64,000 bases of DNA, taken from assembly GCF_035917335.1 (NCBI RefSeq), contig NZ_CP109067.1:3161001-3225000 (forward strand), written 5' to 3'. Numbering within the stretch: position 1 is the first letter of the stretch; the number at the start of each line of letters is the position of its first letter. Source of the stretch: Micromonospora sp. NBC_01813 (GTDB lineage: Bacteria > Actinomycetota > Actinomycetes > Mycobacteriales > Micromonosporaceae). The notes below the pieces were generated by a model. The model was not told the DNA's origin, did not search any database, and was given only the letters and a program-made list of their open reading frames with translations. Positions 8,247 through 16,852 of this stretch are shown piece by piece. The position numbers and the translations under genes are program-made.

Positions 8247-9266
8247 GTGCCGGTCGTGGACGTACAGATCGAGCAGGACCCGCCGGCACCGCCGCCCGCA
8301 CCGACGGCGGCCCGGCGGCGGCTGGGGTGGCTGGTGTGGCTGCTGGTGGTGCCCACGACGGTCTGGGCGGTCCTGCGCGCCGCCGGCTGGGAGTACGGCC
8401 CGTCGGTGCAGCTGCTGGCGTTCACCCCGTACGTCGCCGCGTGGAGTGTCGTGCCGCTGGCGGTGGCGGTGCTGACCCGACGCTGGCGGGCCGGCGCGGT
8501 GGCGCTGCTGACCGTGGTGGTGCTGGCCGTGGCGGTACTGCCCCGGGCGGTGCCGGCCGGCCGGGTGACCGGCGACGATGCCGGCACCCGGGTGCGGGTG
8601 GCGACCGCGAACCTACTGGCCGGGGCCGCGCAACTGCCGGTGCTGCTGGAGCTGCTCCGCCAGGAGCGGGTGGACGTGCTGGCGGTGCAGGAGTTCACCC
8701 CGGACGCCGAGGCCGAGCTGGACCGGCTCGGCATCACCGAGCTGCTGCCGTACCGGCGGGCCGACCCCGAGGTCGGCACCACCGGGTCGGCGGTCTACGC
8801 CCGCTGGCCGATCACCGACGCCGGCATGCGCCGCAACGAGGGGGGCTTCGGCCAGTCGTACGGGACGGTGCAGGTGCCCGACGTCGGGCCGGTACTGGTC
8901 GAGTCGGCCCATCCGATGGCCCCGTTCGCCCTGTACACGCTGCCGCTGTGGCGGGCCGACCTGGCTGCGCAGCCCCGACCGGATCCGGCCGGGCCGCCCC
9001 GCGTCCTGGCCGGTGACTTCAACTCGACGCTGGATCACGCGGCGCTGCGCCGGCTGATCGCGACCGGCTACGTCGACGCGGCGGCGGCGACCGGCAAAGG
9101 ACTCGTCGGCACCTGGGGTCCGTACGACGGCTCGCCGATCCCCCCGGTGACCCTGGACCGGGTGCTGGTCGACGAGCGGATCGGGGTGGAGTCGGTGGTG
9201 GTGCGTACGGTGCCGGGCAGCGACCACCGGATGGTCGTCGCCGGGCTGGTGCTGCCGGCACCGTGA
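8247..9266 (+). CDS. Membrane-anchored endonuclease/exonuclease/phosphatase (EEP) family protein
   Basis: 339 residues, GTG start at 8247 (a second in-frame GTG is at 8256). Three hydrophobic segments (about 25-45, 52-72, 82-98) precede an EEP catalytic fold: VATANLL, VLAVQEF (metal-binding Glu), AGDFNSTLDH (Asp/Asn) and the terminal SDHRMV (Asp/His). The catalytic domain should face outward. Members with this architecture are nucleases or phosphodiesterases of unknown substrate. The gene stands alone, and its end is 11 bp from the end of convergent cimA. Confidence 0.88.
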   Translation: MPVVDVQIEQDPPAPPPAPTAARRRLGWLVWLLVVPTTVWAVLRAAGWEYGPSVQLLAFTPYVAAWSVVPLAVAVLTRRWRAGAVALLTVVVLAVAVLPRAVPAGRVTGDDAGTRVRVATANLLAGAAQLPVLLELLRQERVDVLAVQEFTPDAEAELDRLGITELLPYRRADPEVGTTGSAVYARWPITDAGMRRNEGGFGQSYGTVQVPDVGPVLVESAHPMAPFALYTLPLWRADLAAQPRPDPAGPPRVLAGDFNSTLDHAALRRLIATGYVDAAAATGKGLVGTWGPYDGSPIPPVTLDRVLVDERIGVESVVVRTVPGSDHRMVVAGLVLPAP

Positions 9267-9277
9267 CCGCGCAGGGC

Positions 9278-10885
9278 TCAGCCGGCGGCGGCGTGGGCCG
9301 CGCTGCGGGCCAGCCCGTAGGTGAGCGCGTCGACCAGAGCCCGCCAGCTCGCCTCGACGACGTTCTCGTGCACCCCGACGGTGGTCCAGTCCCGGGCGTT
9401 GCCGTCGACCGTCTCCACCAGCACCCGGGTGATCGCCCCAGTGCCCTGGCTGCCTTCGAGGATCCGCACCTTGTAGTCGGCCAGCTGGAACTCGGCCAGC
9501 TCCGGGTAGTGGCTGCGCAGCGCCACCCGCAGCGCCTCGTCGAGGGCGTTGACCGGGCCGTTGCCCTCGGCGGTGGCGATCACCCGCTCGCCGCGTACCC
9601 GGACCTTGACGGTGGCCTCGGAGACGACCGCGCCGTCCTCGCGGTGCTCGACCAGCACCCGGTAGGACTCCAGAGTGAACGGACGGGTGGTGACGGTGCC
9701 GTTGTCTGCGGCGAGTTCGGAGCGGACCAGCAGCTCGAACGACGCGTCGGCGGCTTCGAAGGACCAGCCGCCGGCCTCCAGTTCCTTGACCCGCTTGGTG
9801 ACCCGCGACAGAGCGTCCGGATGGCCGGCCAGGTCCACACCGAGCTCACGACTCTTCAGCTCGATGCTGGCCCGGCCGGCCATCTCGGTCACCAGGATCC
9901 GCATGTCGTTGCCGACAACCGACGGGTCTACGTGGTTGTACATCAGCGGATCCACTTTGATCGCACTCGCGTGCAGCCCCGCCTTGTGAGCGAAAGCGGC
10001 GGCCCCGACGTAGGCCTGGTGGGTGTCGGGGGCGATATTGGCGATCTCGGCGATGGCGTGCGAGACGCGCACCATCTGCCCCAGGCAGCCGTCCGGTAGA
10101 ACGGGCAGCCCGAGCTTGAGTTGCAGGTTGGCGACGACGGCGAACAGGTCGGCGTTGCCGGGCCGTTCGCCGTAGCCGTTGGCGGTGCCCTGGAAGTGGC
10201 GTACGCCGGCTTCGACGGCGGCGATGGTGTTGGCCACCGCGCAGGAGGTGTCGTTCTGGCAGTGGATGCCGAGCCGGTCGGCGCCCAGCCCGGTCCGCCC
10301 GACCAGGTCGGTGATGGCCGCGCCGATCTGGGACGGCAGCATGCCGCCGTTGGTGTCGCACATGACGACGATCTCGGCGCCGGCTTCGACGGCGGTGGCG
10401 ACCACCGACGCGGTGTACGCCGGGTCGTGGCGGAAGCCGTCGAAGAAGTGTTCACAGTCGAGGAAGACCCGCCGGCCCTCGGCGACGAAGTGGGCGACCG
10501 TGTCGGCGACCATCGCCAGGTTCTCGGCGCCGGTGGTCCGCAGCGCCCGCTCGACGTGGCGGATGTCGGACTTGGCGACCAGGCAGACGGTCGAGGTCTC
10601 AGCGTCCAGCAGGGCGCGGACCTGCGGGTCGTCGGCGACGCGTACGCCGGTCTTGCGGGTGGCGCCGAACGCGACCAGTACGGCGTGCCGCAGGTCGAGT
10701 TCGGTGCGGGCTCTGCGGAAGAACTCGGTGTCCTTGGGCATCGCACCGGGCCAGCCACCCTCGATGAAGCCGACGCCCAAGTCGTCGAGCAGGCGGGCGA
10801 CCGCGAGTTTGTCGACCACCGAGTAGCTGATGCCCTCACGCTGCGCCCCGTCGCGCAGCGTCGTGTCGAAGACCTGGAAAGTCAT
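9278..10885 (-). CDS. cimA: (R)-citramalate synthase CimA
   Basis: 535 residues from ATG 10885 (AAAGGA upstream); the frame opens further but without support. The HMGL-like TIM barrel begins FQVFDTTLRDGAQREG and contains the metal-binding HCQND and GTANGYGERPGNADL segments. A C-terminal LeuA-type allosteric domain follows (about 400-530). It condenses pyruvate with acetyl-CoA to citramalate, supplying 2-oxobutyrate for isoleucine without threonine. The FIEGGWPGAMPKDTEFF stretch separates CimA from 2-isopropylmalate synthase. leuB, ilvBNC, ilvD and ilvE for later steps are nearby. Expression is probably set by the attenuator at 10986-11077. Confidence 0.93.
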   Translation of the reverse strand: MTFQVFDTTLRDGAQREGISYSVVDKLAVARLLDDLGVGFIEGGWPGAMPKDTEFFRRARTELDLRHAVLVAFGATRKTGVRVADDPQVRALLDAETSTVCLVAKSDIRHVERALRTTGAENLAMVADTVAHFVAEGRRVFLDCEHFFDGFRHDPAYTASVVATAVEAGAEIVVMCDTNGGMLPSQIGAAITDLVGRTGLGADRLGIHCQNDTSCAVANTIAAVEAGVRHFQGTANGYGERPGNADLFAVVANLQLKLGLPVLPDGCLGQMVRVSHAIAEIANIAPDTHQAYVGAAAFAHKAGLHASAIKVDPLMYNHVDPSVVGNDMRILVTEMAGRASIELKSRELGVDLAGHPDALSRVTKRVKELEAGGWSFEAADASFELLVRSELAADNGTVTTRPFTLESYRVLVEHREDGAVVSEATVKVRVRGERVIATAEGNGPVNALDEALRVALRSHYPELAEFQLADYKVRILEGSQGTGAITRVLVETVDGNARDWTTVGVHENVVEASWRALVDALTYGLARSAAHAAAG

Positions 10886-10985
10886 CCTGGTTCCTTTCGC
10901 CGGGGTGTCCCGCGCCGCCGCATCTGTCGCCGGGCTCGCGCCGGGCCCGCCTGCCCGCTCGTTGCGCCGACCTCGTACGGCCAAC

Positions 10986-11014
10986 AAAAAGACCCCCCGC
11001 GGATGCGGGAGGTC
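10986..11014 (-). terminator. Attenuator terminator upstream of cimA
   Basis: On the minus strand, GACCTCCCGC and GCGGGGGGTC pair around an ATCC loop (10991-11014) and are followed by TTTTT (10986-10990). It lies between the leader peptide (11045-11077) and the cimA start (10885), so it can only serve as a premature terminator. A GC-rich inverted repeat (about 11016-11045) begins at the leader stop codon. The 368-bp gap 10886-11253 holds this attenuator and the divergent promoters. Confidence 0.85.
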
Positions 11015-11044
11015 TGCGCGCTCGGCGGGCGGGTGCCGGGCGCG

Positions 11045-11077
11045 CTAGCTGCCAATAATGAGTACGAGGCGAGTCAC
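11045..11077 (-). CDS. cimA leader peptide MTRLVLIIGS (attenuation control)
   Basis: A ten-codon frame reads GTG ACT CGC CTC GTA CTC ATT ATT GGC AGC TAG, containing Leu-Val-Leu-Ile-Ile in a row. The two consecutive ATT codons are unusual in this GC-rich sequence, where ATC dominates. It is followed by a terminator hairpin with a T-run before cimA. This is the classic layout for ribosome-mediated attenuation by charged tRNA-Ile/Leu/Val. No clear ribosome binding site precedes the GTG, so it may be leaderless. Confidence 0.75.
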   Translation of the reverse strand: MTRLVLIIGS

Positions 11078-11253
11078 GCAGGGTACTTTGCCACTGGCGG
11101 CGGCCGGTCCGGTAGTCGAATCCACATCGCGGGACGGCGGCCCGCCGACCTGAACGATCTTCGTCTATCGGCGGCAGGTGTGGGAATCCGGGCGTCCGGG
11201 TATCTCGAAACCGACAACGTCGTCAGATTCGCCTAGCAGAGGAGTGATCTCCG

Positions 11254-11727
11254 ATGGACAGGCTCGATCCGCAGAGCACCACACCGCAGACCCCGGACCC
11301 GCTGTTGCCCGGTGGCCAGGGTGCCGTCGCCGGGGGCAGCCCGGCCGGCGCGTTCGACCCGTGGCGCTACCGGGACGACGCGGGCGTCGATGGGGCCAAC
11401 CTCGCCGGTTACAAGGTCGAGGCGACCGACGGCAGCATCGGCAAGATCGATTCCGCCAGTGACGAGGTGGACAGCAGCTACCTGGTCGTCGACACCGGGC
11501 CGTGGATCTTCGGTAAGAAGGTCATGCTGCCGGCCGGCGTGGTCAACCACGTCGACCACGACGAGGAGAAGGTCTTCGTCGACCGGAGCAAGGACCAGAT
11601 CAAGGACTCCCCCGAGTACGACGAGACGCAGAGCACGGACCCGACGTACCGCGACAAGCTCGGCGGCTACTACGGCGGCACCTACGGTGCCCCGATCCCG
11701 CCGATGGCGCCGGGACGCCTCATCTGA
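11254..11727 (+). CDS. PRC-barrel domain protein
   Basis: 157 residues. ATG follows GAGGAGTGATCTCCG, a good ribosome binding site. The N-terminus is Pro/Gly-rich. The PRC-barrel lies at about residues 45-105 (DGANLAGYKVEATDGSIGKID...DTGPWIFGKKVMLPAGVV). PRC-barrels bind partner proteins or RNA, and stand-alone actinobacterial versions have no established role. It is soluble, with no membrane segment. A strong terminator follows at 11748. Confidence 0.88.
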   Translation: MDRLDPQSTTPQTPDPLLPGGQGAVAGGSPAGAFDPWRYRDDAGVDGANLAGYKVEATDGSIGKIDSASDEVDSSYLVVDTGPWIFGKKVMLPAGVVNHVDHDEEKVFVDRSKDQIKDSPEYDETQSTDPTYRDKLGGYYGGTYGAPIPPMAPGRLI

Positions 11728-11747
11728 CACCGGACCAGGCGTGACAA

Positions 11748-11790
11748 CGGTCGGGCGGCCGTGACGATGATCGTCACGGCCGCCCGACCG
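11748..11790 (+). terminator. Rho-independent terminator after the PRC-barrel gene
   Basis: A perfect 21-bp inverted repeat (arms 11748-11768 and 11770-11790, beginning CGGTCGGGCGGCCGTGACG) is followed by TTTACC. It separates the PRC-barrel gene from the downstream phosphatase. Confidence 0.85.
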
Positions 11791-11814
11791 TTTACCGCTG
11801 TCGGTCTTCGTCGC

Positions 11815-11820
11815 TACGGT
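11815..11820 (+). promoter_or_regulatory. -10 element of a leaderless promoter
   Basis: TACGGT fits the actinobacterial TANNNT -10 motif and ends 6 nt before the ATG at 11827. Transcription would therefore start at or next to the start codon, and there is no ribosome binding site. Confidence 0.5.
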
Positions 11821-11826
11821 TGATGT

Positions 11827-12564
11827 ATGACTTCAGCCGCCACCCGGTCCCTCGCCTTCGCCACCATGTTCAACTTCCGCGACATCGGTGGCTACGAGGG
11901 GCTCGACGGCCGTACGGTCCGCTGGCAGCGGGTCTACCGAGCCGACTCGCCACACCGGTTGGACGGCGACGACGAAGCCGTGTTCGCCGCGCTCGGCGTG
12001 CGCACCGTCATCGACCTGCGCCGCCCGCGCGAGGTCGACACCTACGGCCGGATCCGGCCGGCGGACGGGCTCGAGTACCACAACATCCACCTGGAGCATC
12101 AGGACTGGAACGAGATCCCGTACCAACCGGATCAGGGTGCGGCCCGCTACCTGGCGGACCGCTACCACGACCTGACCGAGCAGGCCACCGCCGGCTTCGT
12201 CGCGGCGATCGCGCTGCTGGCACAGGAGCAGACCGCCCCGGCGGTGGTGCACTGCATGGCCGGCAAGGACCGCACCGGCCTGGTCTGTGCGATGACCCTG
12301 TCGCTGCTCGGGGTGCGCGACACGGTGATCGCCGAGGACTACGCGTTGAGTACGGCCGGCAGCGAGCGGCTGCTCGCCTGGCTGAAGACCCAGAACGGCA
12401 ACGACCACCTGGTGCCGGTGCCGTTCTTCACCTGCCCGGCGGAGGCGATGCAGACGTTCCTGACCGAGTTCCGGCAGCGGCACGGCTCGGTGGAGGGCTA
12501 TCTGCGGGCGGCCGGCCTGCCGGCGGACCGGATCGAGGCGTTGCGGGCCAACCTGCTCACCTGA
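11827..12564 (+). CDS. Tyrosine/dual-specificity protein phosphatase (MptpB-like)
   Basis: 245 residues. The P-loop is HCMAGKDRTG, the CxxGKDRTG form of the PtpB/lipid-phosphatase-like group. The N-terminal NFRDIGGY and the general-acid/substrate segment RADSPHRL are typical. The protein is cytosolic with no signal peptide. Substrate could be phosphotyrosine or phosphoinositide; sequence alone cannot decide. It is probably leaderless and is convergent with ilvE across a bidirectional terminator. Confidence 0.9.
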   Translation: MTSAATRSLAFATMFNFRDIGGYEGLDGRTVRWQRVYRADSPHRLDGDDEAVFAALGVRTVIDLRRPREVDTYGRIRPADGLEYHNIHLEHQDWNEIPYQPDQGAARYLADRYHDLTEQATAGFVAAIALLAQEQTAPAVVHCMAGKDRTGLVCAMTLSLLGVRDTVIAEDYALSTAGSERLLAWLKTQNGNDHLVPVPFFTCPAEAMQTFLTEFRQRHGSVEGYLRAAGLPADRIEALRANLLT

Positions 12565-12580
12565 GCGCGCCGCCGGCCGC

Positions 12581-12622
12581 GCGTTTCGGGTGGTGCGGTG
12601 TACGCCGCACCACCCGAAACGC
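12581..12622. terminator. Bidirectional terminator between phosphatase gene and ilvE
   Basis: An 18-bp perfect inverted repeat has arms GCGTTTCGGGTGGTGCGG (12581-12598) and 12605-12622 with a 6-nt loop. It lies between convergent genes and can serve both strands. Confidence 0.8.
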
Positions 12623-12629
12623 ACTCTGG

Positions 12630-13727
12630 TCAGAGCACCCGGTGCACCCAGTTGTCCGGGTCGGCGCCCCGGCCCCGCTGGATGTCCACCAGGGTCTGCC
12701 GCAGCGCCATCGTCACCTCGCCCGACCCGCCGTCGGCGATGGTGAACTCGCCGTCGGTCGACCGGACCCGGCCGATCGGGGTGATCACCGCTGCGGTGCC
12801 GCAGGCGAACGCCTCCCGCAGTTTGCCGCTGGCCGCGTCGGCCCGCCACTGCTCCAGGCTGACCGGCTGCTCGACGACCTGGTGACCGGCCCGGCGGGCC
12901 AACGTGATCACCGATTCCCGGGTGATTCCCGGCAGGATCGCCCCGGTCAGCGGCGGGGTCACCAACGAACCGTCGTCGTAGACGAAGAAGACGTTCATGC
13001 CACCGAGCTCGTCGACGTAGCGCCGTTCGACCGCGTCCAGGAAGACCACCTGGTCGCAGCCGTGCTCGATCGCCTCGGCCTGTGCCACCAGGGAGGCTGC
13101 GTAGTTGCCACCGCACTTGGCGGCTCCGGTGCCGCCCGGCGCGGCCCGGGTGTAGACCGGCGAGGCCCAGACCGTCACCGGCTGCACGCCACCGGAGAAG
13201 TAGGAACCGACCGGTGAGGCGATCACCACGTAGAGATATTCGCGGGCCGGCCGCACCCCGAGGAAGACCTCGCTGGCGAACATGAATGGACGCAGGTAGA
13301 GGCTGCCGTCGTCACCGGCGGGAATCCACGCCCGGTCGATCGTGATCAGATGCTGTAGCGAATCGAGGAAAACCTGCTCCGGCAGTGCGGGCATGGCCAT
13401 CCGCGCGCCGGAGGCGACGAACCGCGCCGCGTTGGCCTGCGGCCGGAACAGCGTCACGCCGCCGTCGGCCGCGTGGTAGGCCTTGAGGCCTTCGAAGATC
13501 TCCTGGGCGTAGTGCAGTACCGCCGTGGCCGGGTCCATCGGGATCGGTGCCCGCGGCTCGACCCGGGCGTCGTACCAGCCCTTGCCCTCGGCGTACCGGA
13601 CGGTGACCATGTGGTCGGTGAAGATCTGGCCGAATCCGGGATTGGCCAGCAGCGCGCTGCGTTCCGCGGCCGCTACCGGGTGCGAATTCGGACGAACCTC
13701 GAAATCGAGTTTGTCACCGCCGATCAT
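12630..13727 (-). CDS. ilvE: Branched-chain amino acid aminotransferase IlvE
   Basis: 365 residues from the ATG at 13727, chosen for GGAGG 8 nt upstream; an upstream in-frame start at 13775 lacks one. Class IV PLP fold: the Schiff-base Lys lies in AAKCGGNYAASL, the carboxylate-binding RPFMFASE segment is present, and the later LGGMNVFFVYDDG is typical. It transfers amino groups from Glu to the 2-oxo acids of Val, Leu and Ile, the last step for the products of ilvBNCD and leuB. Transcribed alone. Confidence 0.95.
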   Translation of the reverse strand: MIGGDKLDFEVRPNSHPVAAAERSALLANPGFGQIFTDHMVTVRYAEGKGWYDARVEPRAPIPMDPATAVLHYAQEIFEGLKAYHAADGGVTLFRPQANAARFVASGARMAMPALPEQVFLDSLQHLITIDRAWIPAGDDGSLYLRPFMFASEVFLGVRPAREYLYVVIASPVGSYFSGGVQPVTVWASPVYTRAAPGGTGAAKCGGNYAASLVAQAEAIEHGCDQVVFLDAVERRYVDELGGMNVFFVYDDGSLVTPPLTGAILPGITRESVITLARRAGHQVVEQPVSLEQWRADAASGKLREAFACGTAAVITPIGRVRSTDGEFTIADGGSGEVTMALRQTLVDIQRGRGADPDNWVHRVL

Positions 13728-14010
13728 TGGGCTGACCTCCATGGCGAGAAAGTGACGAAGTTGTGTGTCATGCAACTTACCCCGAACGTTCGTTCAGCGG
13801 GAACCGGCGCAGTCGGCCACGCCGCTGGGCCACGTCTCGCTGGTGAGCCGTGGTGATCGGCGGTCGGACACGCGCGGGTCGCCCGACCGGCGACACGGGC
13901 GCGCCGACCGGCCGCGGGTAGCGGCCGGGCGGGGGCCAGTGCCGGGTGGGCTGTGGAAGGTGACGAGAATCCGGCCTGCGGTACGCGGCCGGGTGCGGTG
14001 TGGGGCGGCG

Positions 14011-15042
14011 TCAGCCCGCCGCGTGGGCGGCGAGCCGGTCGCCGATCTCGGCGGTACGCAGCGCGGCTCCCGGCGTACGGGAGGCCAGCTCGGCCGCGAC
14101 CGCCCTGGATACTCGCTCGGCCTGCTCGGGGTGACCGAGGTGGTCGAGCAGCAGGGAGGCGGAGAGCACGGCGGCCACCGGGTCGGCGACCCCCTTGCCG
14201 GCGATGTCGGGCGCGGAGCCGTGCACCGGCTCGAACATCGACGGGAACCGGCGCTCCGGGTTGATGCAGCCGCTGGCGGCCAGACCGATGCCCCCGGTCA
14301 CCGCCGCGGCGATGTCGGTGAGGATGTCGCCGAACAGGTTGTCGGTGACCACCACGTCGTACCGCTGCGGGTGGGTGACCATGAACATGGCCGCCGCGTC
14401 GACGTGCTGATATTCGGTGTCGATCTCCGGGAAGTCGGCCTTGACCTCAGCGAAGGTCCGCGCCCACAGCGACCCGGCGTGGGTCAGCACGTTCGTCTTG
14501 TGCACCAGGGTGACCTTGCGCCGCTCCCGGCGCGCGGCGCGGGCGAAGGCGTCGCGGATCACCCGCTCGACGCCGTACCGGGTGTTCAGGCTCTCCTCGG
14601 TGGCGACCTCGGCCGCAGTGCCCTGGTGCATCGTCCCACCGGCGCCGGTGTAGAGGCCCTCGGTGCCTTCGCGGACCACCACGAAGTCGATCTCGCCGGG
14701 CTTGACGCCGCCGAGTGGGCTGGCGGTGCCGGGCCACAGCCGCGACGGCCGCAGGTTGACGTACTGGTCGAAGGCGAAGCGCAGTTTGAGCAGCAGGCCG
14801 CGTTCCAGCACCCCCGGCGGGACGGTGGGGTCACCCACGGCACCGAGCAGGATGGCGTCGTGCTCGGCGAGCTCGGTCAGCACCGAGTCGGGCAGCACCT
14901 CGCCGGTGCGGTGGTAACGGGCCGCGCCCAGGTCGTACTCGGTGGCCTCGACTCCGGGCAGCACCGCGTCGATGACCTTGCGGGCCTGCGCGGTCACCTC
15001 GGACCCGATGCCGTCGCCGGCCACGACCGCGATCCGCGCCAT
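14011..15042 (-). CDS. leuB: 3-isopropylmalate dehydrogenase LeuB
   Basis: 343 residues from ATG 15042, which gives the family N-terminus [20 protein letters not shown] at 15048 with AGGAG 5 nt upstream is the main alternative. Motifs of isopropylmalate/isocitrate dehydrogenases are present: the substrate arginines in the [18 protein letters not shown] segment, the Lys/Asp catalytic region VHKTNVL, and the metal-binding [22 protein letters not shown]. It oxidises and decarboxylates 3-isopropylmalate in leucine synthesis. In a citramalate pathway it can also act on methylmalate. leuA and leuCD are not in the window. Confidence 0.95.
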   Translation of the reverse strand: MARIAVVAGDGIGSEVTAQARKVIDAVLPGVEATEYDLGAARYHRTGEVLPDSVLTELAEHDAILLGAVGDPTVPPGVLERGLLLKLRFAFDQYVNLRPSRLWPGTASPLGGVKPGEIDFVVVREGTEGLYTGAGGTMHQGTAAEVATEESLNTRYGVERVIRDAFARAARRERRKVTLVHKTNVLTHAGSLWARTFAEVKADFPEIDTEYQHVDAAAMFMVTHPQRYDVVVTDNLFGDILTDIAAAVTGGIGLAASGCINPERRFPSMFEPVHGSAPDIAGKGVADPVAAVLSASLLLDHLGHPEQAERVSRAVAAELASRTPGAALRTAEIGDRLAAHAAG

Positions 15043-15274
15043 CGCCACGTCCACTCCTAAGTCAGATCGATCGACCGCCTAGCGAACGTTAAGCGATCGT
15101 CTCGTTGAACGGTACGACAGTCCCATGATTCGGACAGAATGCCGCAGATTCCCGCTCACACCCGGCACCGCCAGGCGCACAGCAAGCACACAGTCCGGCC
15201 TAATACCCTTCTCATACCCGACGGCTACCGTAGGTGAAGGCCGCATCCGGGCGCCGGTCGAAGGAGACATCACG

Positions 15275-16135
15275 ATGCTGGCACACCGCACTGCCCAGCT
15301 GGAGCCACCCGATCTGCTGGTCGGGGCCGTACCCGCGGCGACCCCCAGCAGAGCGACGGACCGCGCCACCGGCCTACCGACGGCGGCTGACCCCCGCGCG
15401 GCTGGCGCGATCGTCGCCCGGCACACCGTGAGCACCTCGACGGCGCGGTACCGGCTGGTCCTGGTCGGCGGCGACCGCATCGGCCGTCGTCAGCTGAGCG
15501 AGGCGATCAGCGACGCGGTGGCCGAGTTGCGGGCCATCGACGTGACCTACAGCCCGCTGCGACCCAACAGCCTGGTCTCGTTGCTACGCCGGGGCGAGGT
15601 CGCGCCGCAGGTGTATCCGCCGCTCGCCGACATCGTGGACCGTTGCCTGACGATGCGGGCCGCCACCGGTGGCTGGTTCGACCCGTGGGCCGTTCCCGGC
15701 GGGTTCGATCCCGCCGGCATGATCAAGGGCTGGGCGATAGAACGCGCCGCCAGCCGACTACGCGCAGCCGGCGTCAGCGACTACGCCGTGATCAGCGGCG
15801 GCGATCTGACGGTACGCGGACACGCCCCGCACGGCGGACCGTGGCGGGTGGCCCTGCAGCAGCCCCCGGGCTCCGACGGCGTCGACGCCGCACCGACCGT
15901 GGTGACCATGGTGGACGGCGCGATCGGGACCAGCGGGCTGACCACCCGCCCGCGGCTGGTGATCGATCCGCACACCGGATCCGTGGTGCGGCGCGCCGGT
16001 GCCGCGATGGTGCTCGGGGCCGACCTCGCCGTTGCCGACGGCTACGCCACCGCGTTGTACGCCGCCGGCTCGGCCGGCCGAGACTGGTTCCCCACAGTAG
16101 ACGGTTACCAGGTCCTCGACCTGATCGGCGACTGA
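15275..16135 (+). CDS. apbE: ApbE-family FAD:protein FMN transferase
   Basis: 286 residues from ATG 15275 with GAAGGAGA upstream; the frame stays open further upstream without support. ApbE motifs: FDPAGMIKGWAIERAA (the Gly/Lys-containing FAD-binding segment), VISGGDLTVRG, and the metal/active-site TSGLTTRPRLVIDP, where the family usually has TSG..HI.DP. It attaches FMN to Thr/Ser of flavoproteins such as FMN-binding membrane proteins. No signal peptide and no FMN_bind or ferric-reductase partner are adjacent, so the client lies elsewhere. Confidence 0.85.
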   Translation: MLAHRTAQLEPPDLLVGAVPAATPSRATDRATGLPTAADPRAAGAIVARHTVSTSTARYRLVLVGGDRIGRRQLSEAISDAVAELRAIDVTYSPLRPNSLVSLLRRGEVAPQVYPPLADIVDRCLTMRAATGGWFDPWAVPGGFDPAGMIKGWAIERAASRLRAAGVSDYAVISGGDLTVRGHAPHGGPWRVALQQPPGSDGVDAAPTVVTMVDGAIGTSGLTTRPRLVIDPHTGSVVRRAGAAMVLGADLAVADGYATALYAAGSAGRDWFPTVDGYQVLDLIGD

Positions 16136-16428
16136 TCGAGCGGTGGCCGACTCGGTCGGCTCCCGTGATCTCGGCAAGTGACCACGGAAGCCGACCGGCG
16201 ACACGTGCGCCTGACTCGCGCACCGGGGGTGCTGCCGCTCACGGAGCACGCACGGAACGGCCGGACGTCACCCGAAGACGCGACCGTACCGCAACAACTC
16301 CTGAGCGACCGCCACCACACGCTATCGATTCCCCACAACGGTACGCAAGGCTCAAAATTCTGCATCCGCCCTTGTCGACCACCCCACTGGCTGGAACGAT
16401 CGACCGGGTAGATGGCACGCTGTCCGGC

Positions 16429-16797
16429 GTGACTTTTGATCTAGTCGTATGGGCGTTGGACGATCAGTCCACTTCGGCGGACGTGCACGCCGCACATGAA
16501 CTGTGTCGGCAGGGCCAGCACGTCGACGGCGACACCGACCGCCGGATAACGTCGTTCTACGCCACGTTGACCGCTGATTATCCGGACCAGGGCCCCGCCG
16601 CGACCGGTGACGGTTCCCCTTGGGCGAAGGTTCCACTACATGTCGCCATCGACCACGTCGAGATGAATCTGCAGCTCACCTGTGCCGATGAGGTGCTGCT
16701 GACCATCGAAGGGCTGGCTCAGGAACACGGGCTGCTCCTGCTCGATCCGCAGGACGGCTCGGTCTACCCGTCGTCGGCCAGCGCGCCGGCCCGCTGA
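16429..16797 (+). CDS. Small acidic protein of unknown function
   Basis: 122 residues from GTG 16429 (MTFDLVVWALDDQS...). The start is chosen because the recognisable protein-like sequence begins there; it lacks a clear ribosome binding site. No membrane segment or signal is seen. The composition is acidic, with an HVAIDHVEMNLQL strand and the C-terminal LLLLDPQDGSVYP. I do not recognise a characterised family, though proteins opening with FDLVVW are common in actinobacteria. The 292-bp gap upstream shows nothing recognisable. Confidence 0.65.
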   Translation: MTFDLVVWALDDQSTSADVHAAHELCRQGQHVDGDTDRRITSFYATLTADYPDQGPAATGDGSPWAKVPLHVAIDHVEMNLQLTCADEVLLTIEGLAQEHGLLLLDPQDGSVYPSSASAPAR

Positions 16798-16803
16798 GCG
16801 GAC

Positions 16804-16832
16804 GGCGGTTCGGGCAGGACGCCCGAACCGCC
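16804..16832. terminator. Bidirectional terminator
   Basis: GGCGGTTCGGGC (16804-16815) and its exact complement GCCCGAACCGCC (16821-16832) enclose a 5-nt loop, between the small hypothetical gene and convergent serA. Confidence 0.75.
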
Positions 16833-16852
16833 GCACCGGATGCTCCGTACCG

